A stretch of DNA of 41,385 nt from a virus. Below the pieces are notes generated by a model, which was given only the letters and a program-made list of their open reading frames with translations, had not been told where the DNA came from and did no database searches. The stretch spans positions 1-41,385 of the IMG/VR virus record IMGVR_UViG_3300047548_000252, one strand, 5' to 3'. Made by a program: the position numbers and the translations under genes. Shown in pieces: positions 35,255-41,180 of this stretch; the stretch's first letter is position 1, and every line of letters starts with the position of its first letter.

Positions 35255-35296
35255 ATTCTTAACCATGTCGTTCATGGTTTGCCCCCTTTGTCTCCG

Positions 35297-35315
35297 ACTC
35301 GATGGAAAATCGAGT
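35297..35315 (+). terminator. Dyad with plus-strand T run, possible antisense terminator
   Basis: ACTCGAT-GGAAA-ATCGAGT is a perfect 7-bp dyad followed on the plus strand by GTGTTTTT. It could end rightward transcription coming from the polymerase region, or be an operator. No rightward gene needs it, so this is weak. Confidence 0.35.
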
Positions 35316-35331
35316 GTGTTTTTGGCTAAAA

Positions 35332-35353
35332 AGTTGTCACAGAGTTGTCACAG
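35332..35353. repeat. Perfect tandem 11-bp repeat near attP
   Basis: AGTTGTCACAG occurs twice head to tail, followed at once by a 7-bp dyad (AAGGTTG/CAACCTT, 35354-35376). The location, about 120 bp from the attP core, suits integrase arm-type or regulatory sites. That role is inference. Confidence 0.6.
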
Positions 35354-35412
35354 AAGGTTGCCGGGGGAGCAACCTTTGACACCGTGAGACTATCGCCAAG
35401 GATCATCGGGAG

Positions 35413-35456
35413 TCAAAAACTAAGGGGGATCAAGGTTATAGACTCCTTGACCCCCC
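35413..35456 (-). terminator. Strong rho-independent terminator next to attP
   Basis: On the minus strand GGGGG-TCAAGG pairs with CCTTGA-CCCCC (one A-C mismatch within a 12-base stem), with a 9-base loop, followed by TTAGTTTTT. It starts 11 bp beyond the CCA end of the tRNA half in attP. After integration it would sit just downstream of the rebuilt host tRNA-Leu gene, ahead of the phage polymerase gene. Confidence 0.87.
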
Positions 35457-35467
35457 TCGGTTTGATC

Positions 35468-35520
35468 TGGTGCCCCTGGCCGGGATCGAACCAGCACTCC
35501 TTGCGGAACTCGATTTTGAG
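35468..35520 (-). other. attP: attP core: 3' half of tRNA-Leu(CAA)
   Basis: Read on the minus strand, 53 bases form the 3' part of a leucine tRNA: anticodon loop CTCAAAA (anticodon CAA), stem strand TCGAG, long variable arm with TTCC-GCAA-GGAG, T arm GCTGG-TTCGATC-CCGGC, acceptor strand CAGGGGC and ACCA. No matching 5' half is present upstream (GCCCCTG is missing, and the anticodon stem does not close), so it is not a functional gene. A tRNA 3' end beside an integrase gene is the usual attP; integration would restore the host tRNA. Confidence 0.9.
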
Positions 35521-35626
35521 AACCACCGGTTTACTTGCTGGAAGCTAACTCCCTGATATCTAAGCCAAAAACATCGATCAAACTGGTAACATAAGACGCA
35601 AAGGAAACTGTCTTACGTCATGTGTG

Positions 35627-36664
35627 TCACGCAGACCGGAGCACCGGAGCGTGTGAGTTCCTATACTGGTCCAAGGCATCCACGCCTTCGATCAACTTGC
35701 TAGGTGCGAGGTGCATGTAGCGAGCTGTCGTGATGGGAGTGGAGTGACCCATCCAGGCCTGAATGAACTGAGCCGTCTTGTCCTGCATGGCGAGACGAGA
35801 GGCACAGGTATGCCTGAGCATGTGAACCACGAACTGGGGATCGTCCTGCTTCCCAAGGTACGCTCTGACCTCCTCCCACTTGGTCCTGAGGCGAGAGGGA
35901 GTGAGATCCCCGAAGAGGATCTTGTTGTTCCTCCTCCGCTCCAGAATCTCCTGAACACGCTTGGTGGCAGGGACTGCCCTAGCCTTGTTCGTTTTGGTCT
36001 GGTCAGGGTGGAGATGCAGAAACCCACCACGGTACTGACTGACAGGGAAGTTCAGCAGCTCCATCCTGCGGAAGCCGGTGTCGATCGCACACACGATGTA
36101 GTCGTGTATGGGATGAAGCCCCATCTTCGTACAGGTGTTCAGAACCTCCATCTCCTCCTCAGCATCGAGCCACCGGATCCTGTGGTCACCGTTAGCCCTT
36201 CGCTTGATGCGTGGCATGGTTTCAATCCAGCCCTCATCAGCAGCCGTCTTGAGCATCATCGAGAGAGCCGAGAGCTTCCCGTTGATCGTTCCACCCGAGT
36301 CACCCTCTTCGAGAAACTCGCTGACCATCTCACGGATCACCGATGTGGTTATCTCCGTGACAGGGGTGTCCTTGCCGAGCGAATCAATCACCGGCTTGGA
36401 GGTGAATAGGTACGCTTTGGAGCGTTTTGTGCTCCAGATGTCCCTGACGGTGAGCTGGTAGGCCGCATAGAGGGTATGCAAATTTTGCTTACCCATGCGT
36501 ACCTCTGTGCGTGTATCCGGTAGGACATCTTCGTGTTTCCGGCAGAGTTCAAGAGTTTTCTCCTGTAAAACTGCCTCAGCGTAGGTCTTGACCGACTTTC
36601 TAACTCGATCTTTCCCACTGCCGACAGATACCATCCATGAGTTACCTCGTTTATAGATTGGCAT
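35627..36664 (-). CDS. int: Tyrosine recombinase / integrase
   Basis: 345 aa. An N-terminal arm-binding-like region and a core-binding helical domain (about 60-155) precede the catalytic domain. Catalytic residues: R199 in DTGFRRMELL, Lys near 224-227, H281 and R284 in HMLRHTCASR, H307 in WMGHS, and the nucleophile Y316 in TARYMHL. It should insert the phage at a tRNA-Leu gene; attP lies 107 bp downstream. GGAGAAG precedes the ATG, which overlaps the MarR-like gene by 14 bases, so the two are co-expressed. Confidence 0.95.
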   Translation of the reverse strand: MPIYKRGNSWMVSVGSGKDRVRKSVKTYAEAVLQEKTLELCRKHEDVLPDTRTEVRMGKQNLHTLYAAYQLTVRDIWSTKRSKAYLFTSKPVIDSLGKDTPVTEITTSVIREMVSEFLEEGDSGGTINGKLSALSMMLKTAADEGWIETMPRIKRRANGDHRIRWLDAEEEMEVLNTCTKMGLHPIHDYIVCAIDTGFRRMELLNFPVSQYRGGFLHLHPDQTKTNKARAVPATKRVQEILERRRNNKILFGDLTPSRLRTKWEEVRAYLGKQDDPQFVVHMLRHTCASRLAMQDKTAQFIQAWMGHSTPITTARYMHLAPSKLIEGVDALDQYRNSHAPVLRSA

Positions 36665-36983
36665 GGTCTTCTCCTAGTAGTCTTCTTACGGTTGCCCTTC
36701 CCTTAGGAGTCAGTCGAATGATCTTCTTCCGACGTTCCATAGGGTCTTCAAAGGCTTCGATTAGATTGAAACCTTCCTCCTTATGTCTGTTGATCTTACC
36801 CAGTGCCGCTACGTAACGTGATGCTGTAGCGATCCCTATCTCTGCCTTCTTGGCTAAGTCTGACAGAGAAAGGCCTTCCTCTTCTTTGGCGATCAGGAGG
36901 AGACAGTGGATCTGCTGCAATGGCATCTCCGTGTCTACTCGTCTGACCACGCTCACGAACCTTATTGCGTCATCTAGCTGCAT
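36651..36983 (-). CDS. MarR-like winged-helix regulator
   Basis: 110 aa. Winged-helix pattern: LQQIHCLLLIAKEEEGLSLSDLAKKAEIGIATASRYVAALGKINRH, then a wing and RRKKIIRLTPKGRATVRRLL, typical of MarR-family proteins. It overlaps the integrase start by 14 bases. It may control integration/lysogeny or act as a directionality factor; no CI-like repressor is seen elsewhere. An ATG with a weak upstream GAG is used. Confidence 0.85.
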   Translation of the reverse strand: MQLDDAIRFVSVVRRVDTEMPLQQIHCLLLIAKEEEGLSLSDLAKKAEIGIATASRYVAALGKINRHKEEGFNLIEAFEDPMERRKKIIRLTPKGRATVRRLLGEDHANL

Positions 36984-37077
36984 ACTCAGTTCTCACTCTT
37001 TGACCCTTTAAGCAGGGCAGTTCGCACCATGCACGAAAGAGGGACTCCGGTCAACAACAGTTGCCGTTTGGAAAGCG

Positions 37078-37401
37078 TTGACATTGTTTTCCACGGAGTC
37101 ACTTTTTCCACCAGGCAAACGAACGGAGGAAGCGTTGAGACTGTCTAATGCACTGATTGAGACTGTTAAAAAGGCTGGTGTCGAGGTCTATTTCGCAGAC
37201 CGCAGCACCACCAAGGTTTGGAACCAGATCAGATCCAGGGGTGAACCCCTGCAATATGGAGGCTGGTACTGGTACCGCAAACACAAGGGCAGGGTGGTTG
37301 AGACAGACGAGGAGGGACCATTCAGATCCGAGTCCTCAGCCTTCCGTGATGCCTTCATCAAGCTCCAATTGCGCCAGGCTCCGTCTTATCAAGAACGATA
37401 A
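37078..37401 (+). CDS. Only plus-strand gene: unknown protein beside the lysogeny genes
   Basis: 107 aa. The C-terminal half, with GGWYWYRKHKGRVVETDEEG, then PFRSESSAF and a final helix, looks like the aromatic GGWYW...GPF-type domain of short phage proteins, so it is probably a real gene. The start is likely TTG at 37078 (GGAAAG upstream); no in-frame ATG exists. It is divergent from the MarR-like gene and its end overlaps the opposite-strand gene by 44 bases. Orientation alone suggests expression in the lysogen or from a separate promoter. Confidence 0.65.
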   Translation: MTLFSTESLFPPGKRTEEALRLSNALIETVKKAGVEVYFADRSTTKVWNQIRSRGEPLQYGGWYWYRKHKGRVVETDEEGPFRSESSAFRDAFIKLQLRQAPSYQER

Positions 37402-37558
37402 CACCGGCCTTCTCCAGCTCCTCGAATTGCTTCGTGAAGTTGGTGGCCAGGTGCAACGAAATGGAATCCATGGGGTTGTCGCAGCAACCATTCCCCCGCC
37501 ATCGGATCTCCGGGTAGATGCCCTTAGGTGTGTCCTGTAGGATGATAACGACCTTCAT
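37358..37558 (-). CDS. Early protein, unknown function
   Basis: 66 aa from the ATG at 37558, preceded by AAGGAGAGAAA. It begins MKVVIILQDTPKGIYPEIRW, has two Cys in GNGCCDN, and ends in an acidic helix and strand. It resembles small early podophage proteins but no function is known. Its end overlaps the plus-strand gene in antisense. Confidence 0.72.
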   Translation of the reverse strand: MKVVIILQDTPKGIYPEIRWRGNGCCDNPMDSISLHLATNFTKQFEELEKAGVIVLDKTEPGAIGA

Positions 37559-37743
37559 TTTCTCTCCTTCACACACCCGATGTCACAGGCATAATCCCCA
37601 CAGGGTGTCTTGCACTTAGGAGTTGACACCTCAATCACGTAGACCCCGTGATCCACCTCTTCCACGGTAACTTTCTTTTTGCTGAAGATCTTGTCCCAGC
37701 CCTGTCTGAACTTCTCAGTGGTTTTCTTTTGGTTCTCGTTCAT
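37555..37743 (-). CDS. Small Cys-containing early protein
   Basis: 62 aa from the ATG at 37743, which overlaps the previous stop by 4 bases. A basic helical N-terminus (MNENQKKTTEKFRQGWDKIF) is followed by CKTPCGDYACDIGC, four Cys that could bind zinc. A longer in-frame extension overlaps the upstream gene and is rejected. Function unknown; possibly a host-takeover protein. Confidence 0.7.
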   Translation of the reverse strand: MNENQKKTTEKFRQGWDKIFSKKKVTVEEVDHGVYVIEVSTPKCKTPCGDYACDIGCVKERK

Positions 37744-37961
37744 TCCATGTCCTCCACGAATTGATTGAGCTTCACTGGAGGCTTTGCAAGGCCTTCCTTG
37801 ATCTTCTCGACCATCCAATCGGCTTCGTCCAGGTTGTCCAAAATGATGGTCGCTGGGACGTAGCCGTAGGGTTCCTTCTTCTTGTTCCAATAGACTTCAC
37901 AGAGCTTGTAATAAGTCTCTCCGAAGAGTTCTTGTTCTACCAATCGATAATTCCAACTCAT
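37740..37961 (-). CDS. Early protein, unknown function
   Basis: 73 aa, beginning MSWNYRLVEQELFGETYYKLCEVYWNKK. Proteins with this start occur in many phages, generally annotated only as hypothetical. GGGGA lies upstream and it overlaps both neighbours by 4 bases. Compact alpha/beta pattern, no catalytic motif. Confidence 0.78.
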   Translation of the reverse strand: MSWNYRLVEQELFGETYYKLCEVYWNKKKEPYGYVPATIILDNLDEADWMVEKIKEGLAKPPVKLNQFVEDME

Positions 37962-38179
37962 ACTTTAATCCCCGAAATAGTTTTGAAAGGCCATGAGTTC
38001 TGTCTCCAAACACAGATCTCTAAGCCCATGTCTTGCACTACATGAGTGGTGTAGTCCCTCATATCTCCGCAATCCATGCGGTGAAAGTAGTCTGTAAACA
38101 CCGCAACCTGGATACTGACCCACATACCAGCCACGAAGCAGACTCCACATAACGCTTTGGTTTTCAACGAGATAGCCAT
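37958..38179 (-). CDS. Small membrane-anchored early protein
   Basis: 73 aa with one N-terminal hydrophobic segment (ALCGVCFVAGMWVSIQVAVF) followed by a soluble domain with two Cys. AGGAG lies 7 bases before the ATG, and the start overlaps the previous gene by 16 bases. Probably an inner-membrane anchor; role unknown. An overlapping frame one base out of register is a shadow. Confidence 0.7.
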   Translation of the reverse strand: MAISLKTKALCGVCFVAGMWVSIQVAVFTDYFHRMDCGDMRDYTTHVVQDMGLEICVWRQNSWPFKTISGIKV

Positions 38180-38379
38180 AGAACAACTCCTGAAAAATAG
38201 ATGGCGACAGCTACAACTTCAACCAAGAACAGGGGAGGGTCTTTTTGGAGAAACCCTGCGAGTGTCCATAAGGCTGACCCAACGAGAGACAAAAAGATGT
38301 TCGCTGGGTAGATGTTGAAGCTCGTCAATGCGATACCTGCAAGGCACAACGTAGTGCCTAACCACTTGATGAGTAACAT
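38164..38379 (-). CDS. Small integral membrane protein, DUF6552-like
   Basis: 71 aa with about three hydrophobic helices (MLLIKWLGTTLCLAGIALTS, then FLSLVGSALWTLAGFL and VVAVAIYFSGVVLWL). This layout matches small membrane proteins (DUF6552-like) seen in aquatic phages. AAGGA precedes the ATG. No function is established; superinfection exclusion or membrane remodelling are possibilities only. Confidence 0.72.
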   Translation of the reverse strand: MLLIKWLGTTLCLAGIALTSFNIYPANIFLSLVGSALWTLAGFLQKDPPLFLVEVVAVAIYFSGVVLWLSR

Positions 38380-38388
38380 AAATCCTTT

Positions 38389-38574
38389 CTAGAAGGGTGC
38401 ATCCCCTACTTTTTGAAACGGGTTGAGGATGAGTTTTCCCTGTATTTCTATGATTGACCAGTTTTTCAGACAAAAGTGTTGAGCTTCTTCTTTGGTGTCA
38501 AAGACTCGGATCTTCTCTCCGTCTTCATCTAGGACAGCGTAACGCATGTCTCTAATATCGTGTTCATTGATCAT
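38389..38574 (-). CDS. Early protein, unknown function
   Basis: 61 aa: MINEHDIRDMRYAVLDEDGE, then KIRVFDTKEEAQHFCLKNW, a small alpha/beta pattern like that of modifier or inhibitor proteins. GGGAG lies 7 bases upstream. It overlaps the preceding gene by 11 bases. Not recognised. Confidence 0.7.
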   Translation of the reverse strand: MINEHDIRDMRYAVLDEDGEKIRVFDTKEEAQHFCLKNWSIIEIQGKLILNPFQKVGDAPF

Positions 38575-38797
38575 CTAAATACTCCCATGTAATGATTGGT
38601 GTGTCCTCACCAAGGTAACCACCATCTGTATTGTGATAGACATATTCAATTGCCTCCTCAGGTGACATCCCTTGAGCCATGAAGACATCAACTATCTTCT
38701 CACCTTGATAGACTGCTCGTTCAACACGAGAGCCATCGGGATGCCACACTGAGGCGGTGCCTATAAGGGCTGACTCCAAGCCATCGTAGAGGATCAT
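38564..38797 (-). CDS. Early protein, unknown function
   Basis: 77 aa, acidic, with VERAVYQGEKIVDVFMAQGM and SPEEAIEYVYHNTDGGYLG, a recurrent phrase in small phage proteins of unknown role. GGGGGA lies upstream. It follows the previous gene by 2 bases. Confidence 0.72.
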   Translation of the reverse strand: MILYDGLESALIGTASVWHPDGSRVERAVYQGEKIVDVFMAQGMSPEEAIEYVYHNTDGGYLGEDTPIITWEYLDDQ

Positions 38798-38799
38798 GT

Positions 38800-38967
38800 T
38801 TAATCCCCCGTCCAGCGTGTTCCACTGGATCCCTTGGCCAGGTGATAGGCCTCTTCGTCAATTGAGGGTGGGTCATAGTCCACCCAAGGCTTGAGCTGAT
38901 CTCTCGGCTTGCCCTTCTCTCGGCATACCTCAGCCAAGAGTTGTTCCTTTGCTTCTGTGTAAGTCAT
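38800..38967 (-). CDS. Early protein, unknown function
   Basis: 55 aa from the ATG at 38967, which has AAGGAG 5 bases upstream; a longer frame to 39006 has no such site. The product is MTYTEAKEQLLAEVCREKGK, then Pro/Asp-rich, ending in GSSGTRWTGD. It leads the second early cluster after a long non-coding gap, so a promoter must lie upstream. Confidence 0.7.
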   Translation of the reverse strand: MTYTEAKEQLLAEVCREKGKPRDQLKPWVDYDPPSIDEEAYHLAKGSSGTRWTGD

Positions 38968-39324
38968 TGATTCTCCTTCGGTCATGACAAAAAAGAGAAC
39001 ACTCAAAGGAATGCCCTCTTGTTTGTCAGCTATTGTCTGAAAGTTCTCAGCGTCCGCCAGTGACCCACGCTTTTTAAAGTCCTCGTGTCAGGACATCGCG
39101 AGTATATCAGCCATGTTCAGGCGATAGTAACATCACTAAAAAATAGCTGGCCAAGACCTCGACGACCAAAAAAAGAACTAGTCGGCCAAGATTTTGCGAT
39201 GCAAGTGTTGTTTTTATACAACAACCCTGCAAGCCTTATTTTATAAGGATATACCTCTAGAACGCTCTAAACGGCTCTACAAAGCGTTTTAGGGATACAC
39301 CTATGCTATCCCCTTGGTCAAGCT
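38968..39324. other. Non-coding early intergenic region with dyads
   Basis: About 350 bp without a supported gene. Two perfect dyads stand out: TGTTGT-TTTTAT-ACAACA (39206-39223) and CCTTAT-TTT-ATAAGG (39234-39248). GGCCAAGA is repeated 35 bp apart, and CTCTA(G/A)AACG-like units recur at about 39256-39292. This probably holds an early promoter and operators for the 38967 cluster; no copy of the phage 17-bp promoter and no clear sigma70 promoter was found. Confidence 0.55.
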
Positions 39325-39347
39325 AAAAGAGAGCCGTGTAGGCTCTC
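39325..39347 (-). terminator. Rho-independent terminator after the first early cluster
   Basis: On the minus strand GAGAGCC-TACAC-GGCTCTC forms a perfect 7-bp stem followed by TTTTAGC. It lies 10 bases past the stop of the 73-aa gene and ends the first early transcription unit. Confidence 0.8.
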
Positions 39348-39356
39348 CTGTGGCTC

Positions 39357-39578
39357 TCAATCGTTGATATTTACTAGCCAACTCTGAGGGAGTGGCGACA
39401 TTGGGTGTGCTACTCGGTTCTTGCCATAGCCATTCACATGGAACGAGACAGAGCCGAGAGAGAACTCTCCAATCCCCCCGTAGGTCTTAAAAGAGTAAGG
39501 GACAACAATCTTGTAGGGAGTGCCCACAATTCTGACTAGTTCTCCAACTGCCCTGCGTGGTGTGGTGTATCTTTTCAT
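39357..39578 (-). CDS. Early protein, unknown function
   Basis: 73 aa, basic: MKRYTTPRRAVGELVRIVGT, then a Gly/aromatic-rich beta region and LPQSWLVNIND. AAGGAG precedes the ATG. It is the last gene before a terminator. Beta-barrel-like pattern but no family recognised. Confidence 0.75.
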   Translation of the reverse strand: MKRYTTPRRAVGELVRIVGTPYKIVVPYSFKTYGGIGEFSLGSVSFHVNGYGKNRVAHPMSPLPQSWLVNIND

Positions 39579-39589
39579 GGTGCATCTCC

Positions 39590-39862
39590 TTAGTTAAACC
39601 ATGCGGTCATCAATGGGTGACTGTGGGTCACCTTTGGCGGGACATAAGCACCCCATATCTGTTTTGGCTCTAGGTCATCTCCTAGAGGTGTCCAATAGAC
39701 ATCCAAGCCCTTCCTCTCGTAGCTCACCAGTCCATCCCGTAGGAGTGACTTGAGGGCGTTGTGACAGAGGTTCCGAGAGAGACCTGAGAGGTCTCCTAGG
39801 GTTTTCGTTTTGGATGTCCCGTGGTCAGTTAGTAGTTGAATCATGAGTTCCTTGTGGGTCAT
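39590..39862 (-). CDS. Winged-helix early regulator-like protein
   Basis: 90 aa. LMIQLLTDHGTSKTKTLGDLSGLSRNLCHNALKSLLRDGLVSYERKGLDVYWTPL reads as a winged helix-turn-helix with an aromatic wing, the type used in small DNA-binding regulators. It overlaps the previous gene by 4 bases, with AAGGAG upstream. It may control early or lysogenic expression; this is inference. Confidence 0.78.
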   Translation of the reverse strand: MTHKELMIQLLTDHGTSKTKTLGDLSGLSRNLCHNALKSLLRDGLVSYERKGLDVYWTPLGDDLEPKQIWGAYVPPKVTHSHPLMTAWFN

Positions 39863-40014
39863 AGTGAAATCTCCTTGACTGACTTGATGGCTCGCTCAGG
39901 GCACCGCTCGATTGCACAGATTGTCTTGGTTGCGCTCTCAATTGATGAGTGACCAAACAAGGTGATCGTGACATAACCTTTATCGTGCTTTAGTTTAAAT
40001 ACGTGCTTTTTCAT
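39859..40014 (-). CDS. Small early protein, unknown function
   Basis: 51 aa from the ATG at 40014 (AGGAG 8 bases upstream). MKKHVFKLKHDKGYVTITLF, then a helix with ERCPERAIKSVKEI, a pattern that recurs in short podophage and myophage proteins of unknown role. A 21-residue N-terminal extension lacks a ribosome site and is not used. Confidence 0.75.
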   Translation of the reverse strand: MKKHVFKLKHDKGYVTITLFGHSSIESATKTICAIERCPERAIKSVKEISL

Positions 40015-40076
40015 TCTATATTCTCCTAGTGAATGACTAAGACCGTCTCTCGACAGTTTCGACCAGTTAGGTCTCA

Positions 40077-40394
40077 TCAGTTAGCCTGGGCTTCCTCCGC
40101 TTCGTTGACCAATCTAAATGCGTAGGTTTCAGCAACGAACCAAACGACTGCATTCTTGAAAATCGCAACACTGCCTGATCTAAGGGCTTCAGTGATAAAC
40201 CCTGGAACCTCCCCGAAGTTCTCGACTTCGAATGCGATCATTTCGTGCAGCTCGTCCGCAAACTGATCATAAAGGTCTGTTGTATCGCTGTAATAGATCA
40301 TCGTTCCTGCACAGCCTGAAGCGCAGCCATGGTTCACGATGTCGTTTAACTCTTCAATGTTGTAGTTATCTCTAATATGATCTAAGAATGTCAT
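40077..40394 (-). CDS. Conserved early protein, unknown function
   Basis: 105 aa, acidic and helical: MTFLDHIRDNYNIEELNDIV, then HGCASGCAG and a long helical body. Proteins with this start and the GCxSGCxG turn occur early in T7-like phage genomes (possibly DUF7222). AAGGAG precedes the ATG. Function unknown; the small cysteine-containing turn could bind metal. Confidence 0.78.
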   Translation of the reverse strand: MTFLDHIRDNYNIEELNDIVNHGCASGCAGTMIYYSDTTDLYDQFADELHEMIAFEVENFGEVPGFITEALRSGSVAIFKNAVVWFVAETYAFRLVNEAEEAQAN

Positions 40395-40414
40395 TTTGTA
40401 ATCTCCTTGGTTGT

Positions 40415-40519
40415 TTAAATTGTATCGTAAAAGAATGCGTAGGCGAACATGAGGCAGATTGTAGCCATCACTAGAAATCCCAGTGCGTGTTCAATGATAT
40501 TTAGTAGCGTGGTCTTCAT
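40415..40519 (-). CDS. 34-residue membrane peptide, first early gene
   Basis: Short frame from ATG at 40519 (AGGAG nine bases upstream) to TAA at 40415. The product MKTTLLNIIEHALGFLVMAT, then ICLMFAYAFFYDTI, is one transmembrane helix. It is the first gene after the control region. Supported by the ribosome site and composition; role unknown. Confidence 0.65.
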   Translation of the reverse strand: MKTTLLNIIEHALGFLVMATICLMFAYAFFYDTI

Positions 40520-40746
40520 TTTCTAATCTCCTAACTGATCAAGCGATATTGCTTAAACGAGATATTAGTCCTTAGGTTGTCTTTTGTCATCTCACAATGT
40601 GAAATAGATGACTAGGGGAAACCCTAGGATGTCTGAAAGGCAACCGATTGGAATCAACAAGAGGCAATGGGATGTCCCTAGGCTCGCTTTAGGAGCGATA
40701 AGAGGCATCTGGTGAGCTGCTAGTGTTCAGCTCTCCTGGTGAGCCT

Positions 40747-40770
40747 GTGGAGCATCTCGTGGAGCATCTC
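40747..40770. repeat. Tandem 12-bp repeat GTGGAGCATCTC
   Basis: Two perfect head-to-tail copies followed by a third partial GTGG. Just beyond lie imperfect GATAG-CTGAGGCT repeats. Possible protein-binding sites for replication or regulation; no function is shown. Confidence 0.7.
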
Positions 40771-40865
40771 GTGGTGATTCGTAGGGATAGTCTGAGGCTA
40801 TCGCTGAGGGCTGGTTGATAGCTTGAGGCTAAGAAAAAAAAGCCACTGATAATCGCAACCACAGA

Positions 40866-40885
40866 CCCTGTACGGTTGTACAGTA
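40866..40885 (-). promoter_or_regulatory. LexA/SOS-box-like operator
   Basis: The minus-strand 20-mer TACTGTACAACCGTACAGGG holds CTGT-N8-ACAG, the consensus half-sites of the beta/gammaproteobacterial LexA box, including the flanking TA on one side. It overlaps the palindrome ACAGTACTGT. It lies in the early control region of a phage with an integrase, where LexA control could link prophage induction to DNA damage. The match is seen; the function is inferred. Confidence 0.6.
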
Positions 40886-41141
40886 CTGTATGGATTACCA
40901 GTAGTTTCCTTCTTTTGACCTGGGGATTGATCGAATCAATATATCTAATCGAGTGAAAGCCCAATGATTTCAATGGGTTAGCAACTCATGTGACACTCTC
41001 ACGTGCCAACTGCTTCTCTTTTGGGTATCGTTGGGTCAATCGAAGGGGTGACGGGGGAATCGCCCACTTTTAAAAATCGAGGGTGCTATCTCATATTTTT
41101 GTAATAAAACCTTTCGACACCCTATGGATCACCTCAAGTCA

Positions 41142-41166
41142 CCCATAAGTCCACCCATTCCCACCC
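41142..41166 (-). other. Potential G-quadruplex in the control region
   Basis: On the minus (sense) strand four GGG tracts occur with loops of 1, 3 and 9 bases (GGGTGGGAATGGG, then GGG after nine bases). Further GGG/GGTG tracts follow. It could form a quadruplex or be a set of GGGTG-type protein sites near the genome end. Confidence 0.5.
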
Positions 41167-41180
41167 AAAGTGTTTCTCAA

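Noticed and set aside
35468-35520. A functional tRNA-Leu gene
   Set aside because: Only the 3' half is present. The acceptor and anticodon stems have no 5' partners upstream, so it is an attachment site.
36990-37020. Divergent phage promoter before the MarR-like gene
   Set aside because: CCTGC and GGG are present, but the spacing is one base short and the left half does not match. It may be an operator instead.
37367-37383. Additional phage promoter
   Set aside because: Only about 10 of 16 fixed positions match and it lies wholly inside coding sequence at the end of an early gene.
35627-37401. CI-type repressor
   Set aside because: No helix-turn-helix plus peptidase-type repressor was found. 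The MarR-like gene is the only regulator in the lysogeny segment.
37965-38186. Second 73-codon frame overlapping the membrane-anchored early gene
   Set aside because: It is the same DNA in another register, without a ribosome site, and with an unlikely composition.
40689-40973. 94-codon minus-strand open frame in the control region
   Set aside because: Composition is Ser/Arg/Leu-rich and low-complexity, it has no ribosome site, and it runs through the LexA-like box and the tandem repeats.
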